From: Cytobacillus firmus DS1
Lineage (GTDB): Bacteria > Bacillota > Bacilli > Bacillales > Cytobacillaceae
Assembly: GCF_000565285.1 (NCBI RefSeq)
Contig: NZ_APVL01000014.1
Coordinates: forward strand, 62,001 to 126,000
DNA: 64,000 nucleotides
Direction: 5' to 3'
The notes under the pieces were generated by a model that was given only the letters and a program-made list of their open reading frames with translations, ran no database searches and had not been told where the DNA came from. Shown in pieces: positions 24,510-32,161 of this stretch. Both the position numbers and the translations under genes were made by a program. Within the stretch, counting starts at the first letter, position 1; the number at the start of each line of letters is the position of its first letter.

Positions 24510-25877
24510 TTACTTCGAAGCCATATATGCCGGGTATTTTCTGTTTTGCAGATAAATCAGCCGGCTTGTTAAAGTAATGGCGCCGGCTGCAAGTCCTGTA
24601 ATTAAGCCGATCCAATAGCCATATGCTCCCCAATCCGTATGATTGGCCAGGTAATAGCCAAACGGCAGCCCGATGATCCAATAAGAAATAAGGGACATAA
24701 TGAAGGTGACATTCACGTCCTTATATCCGCGCAGCGCTCCCTGGACGGGTGCCTGAATGGCATCTGAAAGCTGAAAGAACATGGCATAAATTAAAAAAGC
24801 GGCTGTTAATTGTAATACATGGTCGTCTTTTGTATAAATTGATGCCACTTCTTTTGGGAAAGCCAAAAGAACGGCTGCACAAATTAATGCCATAAATACA
24901 GCAATACCGACACCAATCCAGCTGTACTCTTTAGCATCCCTGAATCTCTTAGCCCCCGCTTCAAAGCCCACAACGATTGTTAATGCCATTGAAATGCTTA
25001 GGGGGATCATATAAAGAAGTGATGCGAAATTGAGGGCAATCTGATGAGCTGCGATTACGGCTGTTTCAAATGTGCTCATTAATAAAGTAACTGCTGAAAA
25101 GATGCTGGTTTCGAAAAAAATCGATAAGCCGATTGGAATTCCGATAAGAAGGATTTCTTTCCATTTGCCGATAGAAACAGCATGCATTCTTCTGAAAATT
25201 CCATAGTTCGAGAACGGGGAATTTTTATGAATAATAATAATCGAAATAACCATGATCAGCCAGTAAGTAATAGATGAAGCATAGCCTGCACCTGCTCCGC
25301 CCAGTTCCGGAAAACCCAATTTGCCATATATAAGTATATAATTAAAAAAAGCATTGATTGGCAGTGTTAGAAGGGTGATGATCATACTGACTCTGGTCTT
25401 ACCAAGAGCATCAATAAACGACCTTAATACATTGTAGACAAACAGGGGAATCAACCCTGTGCTTAAGGCTGCAAGGTAGTTGAAAGCTGTATCCTGGACC
25501 CTGTTTTCGAGATTCATTCCGCTTAAGATTGGATTTAAGGAGAGGGCTCCTCCAGCAAATACAACGATGGCCATAATAATGGACAGATAAACACCCTGAA
25601 TGACAGAAAAAGCAACTTCCTCACTCTGTATCCCTGCTCCCACGAGGTGGGATACAATCGGGGTAACAGCAAGGAGTATTCCGCTGAGCCCGGTGAATAC
25701 AGGAACCCAAAGAGAAGATCCAATCGCTACACCTGCCAGGTCCTGTGAATTATAGCGGCCGGTCATTAAAGTATCAATAAATGTCATGGAGTACATCGCC
25801 AGCTGGGTTATTAGGATTGGAACTAAAATTACCAGCAGCTGATGCAGTTTTTGTTTTTTGCTGTATGTCTGATTCAT
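24510..25877 (-). CDS. MATE-family multidrug/Na+ antiporter
   Basis: 455 residues with about 12 membrane helices in two related halves, starting with ITQLAMYSMTFIDTLMTGR, the characteristic MATE N-terminal signature, and repeated PIN/G-rich motifs (LPINAFFNYILIYG). Members export cationic drugs or metabolites in exchange for Na+ or H+. AGAGGAAAA precedes the ATG. Substrate unknown. Confidence 0.93.
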   Translation of the reverse strand: MNQTYSKKQKLHQLLVILVPILITQLAMYSMTFIDTLMTGRYNSQDLAGVAIGSSLWVPVFTGLSGILLAVTPIVSHLVGAGIQSEEVAFSVIQGVYLSIIMAIVVFAGGALSLNPILSGMNLENRVQDTAFNYLAALSTGLIPLFVYNVLRSFIDALGKTRVSMIITLLTLPINAFFNYILIYGKLGFPELGGAGAGYASSITYWLIMVISIIIIHKNSPFSNYGIFRRMHAVSIGKWKEILLIGIPIGLSIFFETSIFSAVTLLMSTFETAVIAAHQIALNFASLLYMIPLSISMALTIVVGFEAGAKRFRDAKEYSWIGVGIAVFMALICAAVLLAFPKEVASIYTKDDHVLQLTAAFLIYAMFFQLSDAIQAPVQGALRGYKDVNVTFIMSLISYWIIGLPFGYYLANHTDWGAYGYWIGLITGLAAGAITLTSRLIYLQNRKYPAYMASK

Positions 25878-26100
25878 GAATTTTTCCTCTTTCTATAAAG
25901 TGACTAGAGAATTATATCATACTAAAGAGAAGCCGGCTCATAGCAGTTCTTTTATAATCAGTTATGGTAATCCGCTAAAATAAAATGTTTCAATTATGTG
26001 AACTTTTGCATAATGGGAATAAAAATCCTTCGATCGGCGAGTATAGATAGTAGAAATAGAAGCACCCATATCCAGGACTCGACTTGAAGGAGGCAGAAGG

Positions 26101-26259
26101 ATGAGCTTCAATATAAATAGGATTAATCCAAATCAGACTCAAGTTTCATTTGTGGACGGGCGTTTTGAAACACTTACAAATGAAGAGCTGGAAGAATTGC
26201 TGTCCCAGTACGGGATACGAGAAAAAACAGATGAACCGGAATCCAATATTATCAATTGA
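26101..26259 (+). CDS. small unrecognised protein, 52 residues
   Basis: GGAGG of AAGGAGGCAGAAGG lies 7 nt before the ATG. Sequence begins MSFNINRINPNQTQVSFVDG and continues with an acidic helix (NEELEELLSQYG). It is hydrophilic, with no signal or metal motif. Its original terminator downstream (26271 onward) is the hairpin into which the IS element has inserted. Confidence 0.68.
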   Translation: MSFNINRINPNQTQVSFVDGRFETLTNEELEELLSQYGIREKTDEPESNIIN

Positions 26260-26270
26260 AAGAATATAAA

Positions 26271-26296
26271 AAGCACTTGCCTCTATGCAAGTGCTT
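26271..26296. repeat. left 26-bp target duplication of the IS (a terminator hairpin)
   Basis: AAGCACTTGC, CTCTAT loop, GCAAGTGCTT. It is identical to 27856-27881 on the other side of the IS. The original single copy was probably the terminator of the 52-residue gene. Confidence 0.93.
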
Positions 26297-26386
26297 CAGA
26301 CTGTCGACAAACTCGGTGAAAATCGTGCTTGTCTGCAGTCTTTTTTGTTTTAAAATAGAAGTAATACAATGCTTGAGGTGATTTTA

Positions 26387-27745
26387 ATGCTTTCAAAACA
26401 TAATCCAATTCAACGGGATCAAATTGAAATGGTTGCTTTAGACGAACTTGTACCAGCGGACCATTTGGTTCGCAAAATTGAGGCAGCGATTAATTTCTCA
26501 TTCATCTATGACTTGGTAAAAGATAAGTATTCAGAAAAAGGGCGCCCAAGTATTGACCCTGTGATATTAATTAAACTCACATTTATTCAATATACCTTCG
26601 GTATTCGCTCCATGCGTCAAACAATTGAAGAATTGAAAACGAATATGGCTTATCGATGGTTTTTAGGATATGGCTTTCACGATAAAGTTCCTCACTTCTC
26701 AACTTTCGGTAAAAATTATGAGCGCCGATTTAAAGACACTGATCTCTTTGAACAAATATTTTACCGAATCTTAAAAACCGCAGCTGAAAAGAATTTAATT
26801 AGTGCTGAACACGTTTTTGTAGATTCTACGCATGTAAAAGCGAGTGCAAACAAACGCAAATTTGAAAAGAAAGTGGTTCGAAAAGAAACCCGTGCCTATC
26901 AAGAACGCCTTCAAGACGAGATTAACCAAGACCGTGAGGATCATGGAAAAAAGCCGTTTCCACCAGATAAGTTTGATAAGGAAGAATACAAAGAAATTAA
27001 GGAAAGTACAACAGATCCAGAGAGTGGCTACTATGTAAAAGATGAGCGTACAAAACAGTTCGCTTATTCTTTCCATGCGGCTGCAGACCGCAACGGCTTC
27101 GTGTTAGGTGCAATTGTAACCCCTGGTAACACGCATGATAGTCATATTTTAGAGCCATTGGTAGAACAAGTCATTGAGAAAGTTAGTAAACCAGTAGCTG
27201 TTGCGGCAGACGCTGCCTATAAAACACCTGCTATCACGAGCTACTTATTGAAAAACGACATCACACCTGCTTTACCTTACACGCGACCTCGCACAAAAGA
27301 GGGTTTCTTCAGAAAACATGAGTATGTTTATGATGAGCACTTTGACTGTTACATTTGCCCAACTGGTGAGATATTAAAATATACAACGACTACAAAGGAA
27401 GGGTATCGTCAATATAAATCAGATCCTCGAATTTGTGCTGAATGCTCTTTCTTGTCTCAATGCACACAGAGTCAAGCACATCAAAAACTGGTTCAACGCC
27501 ATGTGTGGGAGGAACACGTGGAAGAAGCAGATCATCTTCGCCACCATCAAGACGTCAAACCGATCTATGAAAAACGCAAAGAAACAATTGAACGAGTATT
27601 CGCAGATGCAAAAGAAAAGCATGGCATGCGTTGGACAACCCTCAGGGGACTTAAAAAAATGTCGATGCAGGCGATGCTTACTTTCGCTGCCATGAATTTG
27701 AAGAAAATGGCCAACTGGACTTGGCAAGGTCCAGAAATGGCCTAA
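26387..27745 (+). CDS. IS1182-family DDE transposase
   Basis: 452 residues. DUF772-type N-terminal region (VALDELVPADHLVRKIEAAI ... FGIRSMRQTIEEL) and a DDE core with Asp in VFVDSTHVKA, Asp in VAADAAYKT and Glu in ERVFADAKEKHGMRW. A CxxC-type cluster (CPTGE, CAECSFLSQC) lies between. GAGGTGAT is 5 nt before ATG 26387, which is preferred to the ATG at 26369. Apparently intact. Confidence 0.94.
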   Translation: MLSKHNPIQRDQIEMVALDELVPADHLVRKIEAAINFSFIYDLVKDKYSEKGRPSIDPVILIKLTFIQYTFGIRSMRQTIEELKTNMAYRWFLGYGFHDKVPHFSTFGKNYERRFKDTDLFEQIFYRILKTAAEKNLISAEHVFVDSTHVKASANKRKFEKKVVRKETRAYQERLQDEINQDREDHGKKPFPPDKFDKEEYKEIKESTTDPESGYYVKDERTKQFAYSFHAAADRNGFVLGAIVTPGNTHDSHILEPLVEQVIEKVSKPVAVAADAAYKTPAITSYLLKNDITPALPYTRPRTKEGFFRKHEYVYDEHFDCYICPTGEILKYTTTTKEGYRQYKSDPRICAECSFLSQCTQSQAHQKLVQRHVWEEHVEEADHLRHHQDVKPIYEKRKETIERVFADAKEKHGMRWTTLRGLKKMSMQAMLTFAAMNLKKMANWTWQGPEMA

Positions 27746-27807
27746 ATGATAACCTCGGAGAGGTCTGCAATTCTCTGTTATTGCTTAAGGTCCCACAAAA
27801 AATCAAA

Positions 27808-27843
27808 AAAGGGTTCGGAATGAGACTATTCCGAACCCTTTTT
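27808..27843 (+). terminator. internal terminator at the right end of the IS
   Basis: AAAAAGGGTTCGGAAT and ATTCCGAACCCTTTTT arms, a 15-16-bp stem. It would stop transposase transcripts and may protect flanking genes. Confidence 0.85.
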
Positions 27844-27855
27844 GTCTACAAACTG

Positions 27856-27881
27856 AAGCACTTGCCTCTATGCAAGTGCTT
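27856..27881. repeat. right 26-bp target duplication of the IS (terminator hairpin)
   Basis: Identical to 26271-26296. It is followed by TTGCGTTTTT, the T tail of the original terminator, so the pre-insertion site can be reconstructed. Confidence 0.93.
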
Positions 27882-27923
27882 TGCGTTTTTATTATTTATA
27901 GAGTATATTTCTTTGTACTTCAA

Positions 27924-27980
27924 GAGCTGTCTAGCGCAAGCAGCCTACCTCCTCGAGGTGCCGGGGCTTCCGCTTTTCTT
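27924..27980. repeat. fragment of a second interspersed Bacillaceae repeat
   Basis: AGCTGTCTAGCGCAAGCAGC, then CCTCGAGG and GGGGCTTCCGCTTTTC. I recall a closely similar GC-rich motif (CTGTCTAGCTCCAGCGCC... CTCGAGG... CTTCCGCTTTT) scattered in intergenic regions of Bacillus genomes. Only one partial copy is in this window, and it abuts the stop codon of the acetyltransferase gene. Confidence 0.6.
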
Positions 27981-28541
27981 TTAAGCCTCCAGTAATTGGG
28001 ACGATTCTTGGACTGCTGCTCCATGACGCATTACATGAAGAGTATATAGATCTTTTGGGATCTCGTATAAATTGTAAATATCTCCATTAGCATTCAGTTG
28101 ATCATATACAGACTTTCTCGTTTCATTTGCAAGAATGACATAAGGAAGCTTTTCTGCAGCTTTTTGCGAGCGGATATTTTCCTTGCGGATCCGCATAAAA
28201 ATGGTTTCAATGCCTGTTTCAAAAAAGAGCTCCTCAAAGAAAGCATCTTTTGCTAATTTGTTATACCCCTTGCCATGATAGGGCTTGCCAAGCCATGTAC
28301 CTAAGAAGCCGGCATTATCCTGGATGTCATACAAATTGATCGTCCCAATCGGAGCGCCCCATTCATCAAGAATTGTGCGTGAAATCAATTCACCGCGTTC
28401 TTCTGCTTCGATTGTCTGCTTTGTAATAAACATAAACTCATCATAACAATTGGCTTTTTGGCGAACAAAAGGGAAGACATCAGGGTGCGTCATTAAATCA
28501 AATAAAGCATGGCAGTCGTGAAGATCACGTTTCTTGAGCAT
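27981..28541 (-). CDS. GNAT-family N-acetyltransferase, RimJ/RimL-like
   Basis: 186 residues. Motif A region LGKPYHGKGYNKLAKDAFFE and the paired IRKENIRSQKAAEK segment are those of RimJ/RimL-type N-acetyltransferases, which modify protein N-termini, aminoacyl groups or small amines. Substrate unknown. ATG 28541 with GGAGGG 7 nt upstream is chosen over the start at 28556. That GGAGGG can be locked in a hairpin by the leader RNA described next, so translation is probably conditional. Confidence 0.85.
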   Translation of the reverse strand: MLKKRDLHDCHALFDLMTHPDVFPFVRQKANCYDEFMFITKQTIEAEERGELISRTILDEWGAPIGTINLYDIQDNAGFLGTWLGKPYHGKGYNKLAKDAFFEELFFETGIETIFMRIRKENIRSQKAAEKLPYVILANETRKSVYDQLNANGDIYNLYEIPKDLYTLHVMRHGAAVQESSQLLEA

Positions 28542-28754
28542 AGGATATCCCTCCAATTGAGGGCAGTCCTACTCCATGCCAAATAGAGCCTTCGGTCCAC
28601 CCTCGAAATTTTTTATTATGCTGCTAAAAAATTTCGGGGTGGGAATCGAACCCACTAGAACCAGATAACTGGTGGCGCACCATTTGCCTTCCCTATTACT
28701 ATCGTTTCCGATATTTGATTGTCTGTCATGTAGGAAGCAAAATTACACTTCACT
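28542..28754 (-). ncRNA. structured 5' leader of the acetyltransferase, candidate translational switch
   Basis: Read on the reverse strand: a stem GCTTCCTA/TAGGGAAGGC enclosing a TATCG-GAAA-CGATA tetraloop hairpin (28700-28713); TGGTG-CGC-CACCA (28670-28682); GTGGG-TTCGATT-CCCAC (28639-28655), like a tRNA T arm; then a 17-bp stem (28597-28642) made of CCACCC+CGAAATTTTTT and AAAAAATTTCG+GGGTGG. GAGGG of that stem can instead pair with CCCTC (28559-28563), which can instead pair with the GAGGG of the Shine-Dalgarno (28549-28553). Each helix excludes the next. I do not recognise the family. Upstream of 28754 only a promoter-like site is seen. Confidence 0.7.
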
Positions 28755-28760
28755 TTAGGT

Positions 28761-28789
28761 ATAATACTAAAAAAATTTCAAAAAGGAAA
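28761..28789 (-). promoter_or_regulatory. putative promoter of the leader RNA and acetyltransferase
   Basis: On the reverse strand TTTCCT, 17 nt, TATTAT. It would start the transcript near 28754, just before the first stem of the leader. The -35 is weak. Confidence 0.45.
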
Positions 28790-28854
28790 TAGGTTTTTTG
28801 ATTATTTTTTTTGCGATTTTATGTCAAATATCACCAGCAATATTCGACGCCGTT

Positions 28855-29976
28855 CTAAGACTCCCTAAACACAAAATCTCCGCCTATCATTGTCCATTTT
28901 GGCTTGGAAAGAAAGTGAAATGGATGATGATTCCATAGAACTAAATCAGCATCCTTTCCTTCCTCGATGCTTCCAAGCTGATGATCGATTCTGAGGTTTC
29001 TTGCCGGTAAAATGGTAATTCCTTCTAAGGCTTTTTGCTCGGAAAGGCCTTCCCGGACTGCAATAGCTGCACACATATTCAAATATTGCACAGGTGTGTA
29101 TGGATGATCTGTAGTGATGGAGACTTCCACTCCATGCTCTGTCAGCTGCTGATACGTTTTCCAGGTTTTATTTTTCAGTTCCACTTTCGATCTTCTTGTT
29201 AGAGTCGGCCCCACTGATACCTTTAAATTTAAGCCTTCCAATTCGTCTGCAATTAGATGGCCTTCTGTGCAATGTTCGATTCGAAGATCGAGATTGAATT
29301 CCTCTGCAAAGCGGATGGCCGAAATAATATCATCTGCCCTGTGTGCATGTATTCTGACGGGAATTTCTCTTTTGAGCGCTCTGACAAGCGGTGCAAATCT
29401 TAGAGAGTCGGGATTATCGCACTGTAAAGCCTCATAAAAAGCTTCCCTCAGCATTCCCATAATCCCCATTCTTGTAATGGAATCCTTGTTGCCATGACTA
29501 TGAATCCGTTTTGGATTTTCACCAAGGGCAATTTTAAGGCCGGCTGTTTCCTGGATAATCATCTTGCTGATGTTTTTCCCAAATGTCTTGATAACAGAGG
29601 TTGTTCCTCCAATTACATTGGCGCTTCCCGGCATGATGTGGGCAGTTGTTATGCCATATTTCACTGCATCAGAAAAGGCGGGATCAAGAGGGTATACACC
29701 ATCCATCGCTCTAATATGCGGGCTTAAGGGTTCAATTGTTTCGTTGGCATCATTGCCTGCCCATCCTGTGCCTTCATCATAAAGACCCAGATGAGTATGG
29801 ACATCTATGAAGCCCGGAAGCAGGTGGTGGCTATGGCAGTCTATAATTTTTACATTTGAATCAGACCTTAAGTTCTTGCCTATCTTTAGTATTTTTCCGT
29901 TTTCTACTATAACATCCCCATGGAAGGTGGGAGAAGTGACAGGGTAAATGATTGCATTTTTTAATAAAATTTTCAT
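28855..29976 (-). CDS. amidohydrolase-family protein, imidazolonepropionase-like
   Basis: 373-residue metal-dependent hydrolase. The barrel starts with FIDVHTHLG (His-x-His ligands), followed by IHAHRADD, IEHCTEGH and TTDHP motifs in the usual order; a small beta domain is built from both termini (KNAIIYPVTSPT, then GSIEEGKDADLVLWNHHPF). The family includes imidazolonepropionase and dipeptidase-like enzymes. The substrate is unknown and the gene stands alone. It starts ATG at 29976. Confidence 0.87.
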   Translation of the reverse strand: MKILLKNAIIYPVTSPTFHGDVIVENGKILKIGKNLRSDSNVKIIDCHSHHLLPGFIDVHTHLGLYDEGTGWAGNDANETIEPLSPHIRAMDGVYPLDPAFSDAVKYGITTAHIMPGSANVIGGTTSVIKTFGKNISKMIIQETAGLKIALGENPKRIHSHGNKDSITRMGIMGMLREAFYEALQCDNPDSLRFAPLVRALKREIPVRIHAHRADDIISAIRFAEEFNLDLRIEHCTEGHLIADELEGLNLKVSVGPTLTRRSKVELKNKTWKTYQQLTEHGVEVSITTDHPYTPVQYLNMCAAIAVREGLSEQKALEGITILPARNLRIDHQLGSIEEGKDADLVLWNHHPFHFLSKPKWTMIGGDFVFRES

Positions 29977-30070
29977 CTGTATCGTCCTTTGATTCTAAGT
30001 ATTTGCTTTATTTTACAAAAATGAAAAGAAAGTGTGAAGAGTTTTCTCAGCAACGATCTCTCAAATAAAA

Positions 30071-30100
30071 AAAAGTGTAAAATTGGAATTCTACACTTTT
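30071..30100 (-). terminator. terminator of the uppP-dedA operon
   Basis: On the reverse strand AAAAGTGTA, 12-nt loop, TACACTTTT and a long T run. Confidence 0.85.
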
Positions 30101-30115
30101 GGTAAATTTGCTATG

Positions 30116-30700
30116 TTAACTTTTCCTCTTCATATAAAACAAATAAATAGCGCCGGAGACCAAAGCAATAACTATGATCGGCAAGATAAATGGTTTTGCA
30201 TATTCTTTGATGTCTCTCCAGTGATCACCAAGCTCCATCCCCAATAGAAGAAAGAGAACCGTCCAAGGCACCATAGCTGCCAGTGTGTAAACAGTAAAGA
30301 CCGATAAAGGCATCCTGGCTATTCCGGCTGGTATTGAAATGGCATGCCGTATTACAGGTATAAATCTGGCCGTGAAAATTACTCCAGTCCCATACTTTTC
30401 GAACCATTGCTCTGATGCATCCAAATGCTTTTTTTGAATCAGAAGATATTTTCCATATTTGTCAAGAACAGGCCTTCCTCCATATGCGCCCAGCCAGTAA
30501 AGAAACAGCTGGGCAAGTGTTCCGCCTGCAATCCCTGCAAGGAGGGCTCCTATAAAATGGATTTTTCCGGTGCTGACTAAAAAGCCGCCATAGCTCAGGA
30601 CAATTTCGCTTGGGATCACTTCAGCCATTAACCCAAGTGCAATGCCGACATAACCCAGCTGGGAGAGTAATTCAAAAATGCCGGCAATTATCTCTTCCAT
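30116..30700 (-). CDS. DedA-family membrane protein
   Basis: 194 residues with about five hydrophobic segments and the DedA signature (AEVIPSEIVLSYGGFLVSTG, then FTARFIPVIRHAISIPAGIA). Some Firmicute DedA proteins recycle undecaprenyl phosphate (UptA) and others flip phosphatidylethanolamine. Co-occurrence with uppP, 23 nt upstream, favours a lipid-carrier role. ATG 30700 with GGGGAGG 8 nt upstream; a longer frame from 30829 overlaps uppP and has no ribosome binding site. Confidence 0.9.
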   Translation of the reverse strand: MEEIIAGIFELLSQLGYVGIALGLMAEVIPSEIVLSYGGFLVSTGKIHFIGALLAGIAGGTLAQLFLYWLGAYGGRPVLDKYGKYLLIQKKHLDASEQWFEKYGTGVIFTARFIPVIRHAISIPAGIARMPLSVFTVYTLAAMVPWTVLFLLLGMELGDHWRDIKEYAKPFILPIIVIALVSGAIYLFYMKRKS

Positions 30701-30723
30701 TCTGATACCTCCCCATCTGAAAA

Positions 30724-31506
30724 TTAAAAAGTCCCGGTCATTTGAAGGAATATAATGATGAACCCTAATATCCAAACGTATACAGCAAATATCTTCAAGG
30801 ATTTTCGTTTTAGAAAATTTATCATCCATACGACTGCTGCATAACCGAAAATCGCTGATGACAATGTTGCCATTAACATGCTGCCTAGGGTTATGGCTTC
30901 TGTGTGACCGGACATTAATTCGCCAAACTGCATGACAATGCCGCCAGCGATGGCAGGAATGGATAACAGAAATGAAAAATAGGCAGCTGTTTCCCTGTCA
31001 AGCTTCCTGAAGAGGCCTGCTGCAATGGTTAAGCCAGACCTTGAGACTGCCGGAAAAATGGCAGCAGCCTGAAAGGAGCCGATAAACAAGGCATCTCCGT
31101 ACGTGATACTGTCCATTTTTTTTGCTCCTTTTTTAACACCATCAGCAATCCAGAGTATAAACCCTGTAAATAGAAATTCCCAGCCGATTGTAACACCGGA
31201 TTTCGAAATTGAATCGAACATGTCACTCAGCAGGAGTCCCACGATTACGGCTGGAATCGTCCCGACTATCAGAAGCATCGATAACTTGCCGAAGGGCTTC
31301 TTAATAATTTGAAGCAATTCATTTTTGTATACGACCAGGACTGCCAGTAAAGTTCCTATGTGCAGCATTGTATCAAGGAAGAGGCCTGCTTCATCAAGGC
31401 CAAATAGATGTCTCCCCAAATATAAATGTCCAGTACTGGAAATAGGCAGGAACTCGGTAAGCCCCTGGATGATTCCCAGAATGAAAGCTTCCAGCTTTGA
31501 CATCAT
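30724..31506 (-). CDS. uppP: undecaprenyl-diphosphatase UppP (BacA)
   Basis: 260-residue polytopic enzyme that removes phosphate from undecaprenyl diphosphate to regenerate the cell-wall carrier lipid; it confers bacitracin tolerance. Conserved GLTEFLPISSTGH near the N-terminus and PAVSRSGLTI near residue 155 are both intact. AAGGTGAT precedes the start. First gene of an operon with dedA. Confidence 0.96.
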   Translation of the reverse strand: MMSKLEAFILGIIQGLTEFLPISSTGHLYLGRHLFGLDEAGLFLDTMLHIGTLLAVLVVYKNELLQIIKKPFGKLSMLLIVGTIPAVIVGLLLSDMFDSISKSGVTIGWEFLFTGFILWIADGVKKGAKKMDSITYGDALFIGSFQAAAIFPAVSRSGLTIAAGLFRKLDRETAAYFSFLLSIPAIAGGIVMQFGELMSGHTEAITLGSMLMATLSSAIFGYAAVVWMINFLKRKSLKIFAVYVWILGFIIIFLQMTGTF

Positions 31507-31649
31507 CTGTTTATCACCTTCCTAGGCAGGTATAAGAATAGGCAAAGGTATATGCGCAATGCCTGTCTTTAACATGTGTATTCAAGTTGTCCCAATCGAG
31601 AACAGGAAATTAAGGCTGCAGGGGGGATATAAAAAAATATAAAAATACA

Positions 31650-31675
31650 TGAAACCTTTTACAGTGAATATCGTA
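31650..31675 (+). promoter_or_regulatory. sigmaW-type ECF promoter
   Basis: TGAAAC, 16 nt, CGTA: exact match to the sigmaW consensus spacing. It lies 55 nt before the DUF4870-type gene. Confidence 0.82.
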
Positions 31676-31729
31676 AATAATATAAAAGAAACATCATTTA
31701 TATTTGAGGTTGACTTAGGAGGAAACAGG

Positions 31730-32068
31730 ATGAATGATTATAAAATGCCTTCCAATGATGAAAGGCTTATAGCAGCAGCAATCTATGTTACCAGCTTTTT
31801 TACCGCTTTTGTCGGACCGCTGATCATTTGGCTATTGAAAAAGAATGACTCGGAGTTTGTAGATTACCATGGAAAGGAATATTTAAATTTTTTAATTTCC
31901 TATTCGATCTACAGCGCAATCAGCGTAGTGCTAATGATCATATTAATTGGGGTCCTTACGATTTGGATCGTGGGAATCCTTGCTTTTATCTTTACGATAG
32001 TAGCTGCAGTCAAAGCATATGAAGGCAAGGAATACCGAATACCTTTAGTTTTCAGGATTTTAAAGTGA
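31730..32068 (+). CDS. DUF4870-type small membrane protein
   Basis: 112 residues: conserved DERLIAAAIYVTSFFTAFVG, a cytoplasmic loop KKNDSEFVDYHGKEYLNF, and two further hydrophobic segments ending in YRIPLVFRIL, the DUF4870 (TIC20-like) layout. AGGAGG is 6 nt before ATG 31730. The frame from 31649 would begin inside the sigmaW -35. The promoter implies a role in cell-envelope stress; that is inference. Confidence 0.85.
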   Translation: MNDYKMPSNDERLIAAAIYVTSFFTAFVGPLIIWLLKKNDSEFVDYHGKEYLNFLISYSIYSAISVVLMIILIGVLTIWIVGILAFIFTIVAAVKAYEGKEYRIPLVFRILK

Positions 32069-32075
32069 TGAACAG

Positions 32076-32107
32076 AGTCCAGGGCTAGTTGCCGCTGGGC
32101 TTTTTTT
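32076..32107 (+). terminator. terminator after the DUF4870 gene
   Basis: AGTCCAG and CTGGGCT arms (one G-T pair), 12-nt loop, then seven T. Confidence 0.75.
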
Positions 32108-32161
32108 AATGGATAATTAACTCTGCGGAGCTTTAGGTTATAAAGTACACGGGGTGATGTA

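Larger units (their letters stand above)
26297..27855 (+). mobile_element. IS1182-family insertion sequence, complete
   Basis: 1559 bp between the two 26-bp direct repeats. Imperfect terminal inverted repeats: left CAGACTGTCGACAAACTCGG against right (reverse complement) CAGTTTGTAGACAAAAAGGG, 14 of 20 matching. It holds one intact transposase gene and an internal hairpin terminator near the right end. Long duplications of palindromic targets are reported for this family. An intact transposase and identical duplications suggest recent insertion. Confidence 0.92.

Noticed and set aside
28549..28610. Classical T-box leader
   Set aside because: GAGGGTGGACC with a CCCTC partner resembles the T-box sequence, but stem I with specifier loop and AG bulge is not seen, and the downstream gene is not an amino-acid gene. 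Kept only as an analogy.
28639..28682. tRNA gene on the reverse strand
   Set aside because: A T-arm-like hairpin is present, but there is no matching acceptor stem, anticodon arm of normal size or CCA-proximal end.
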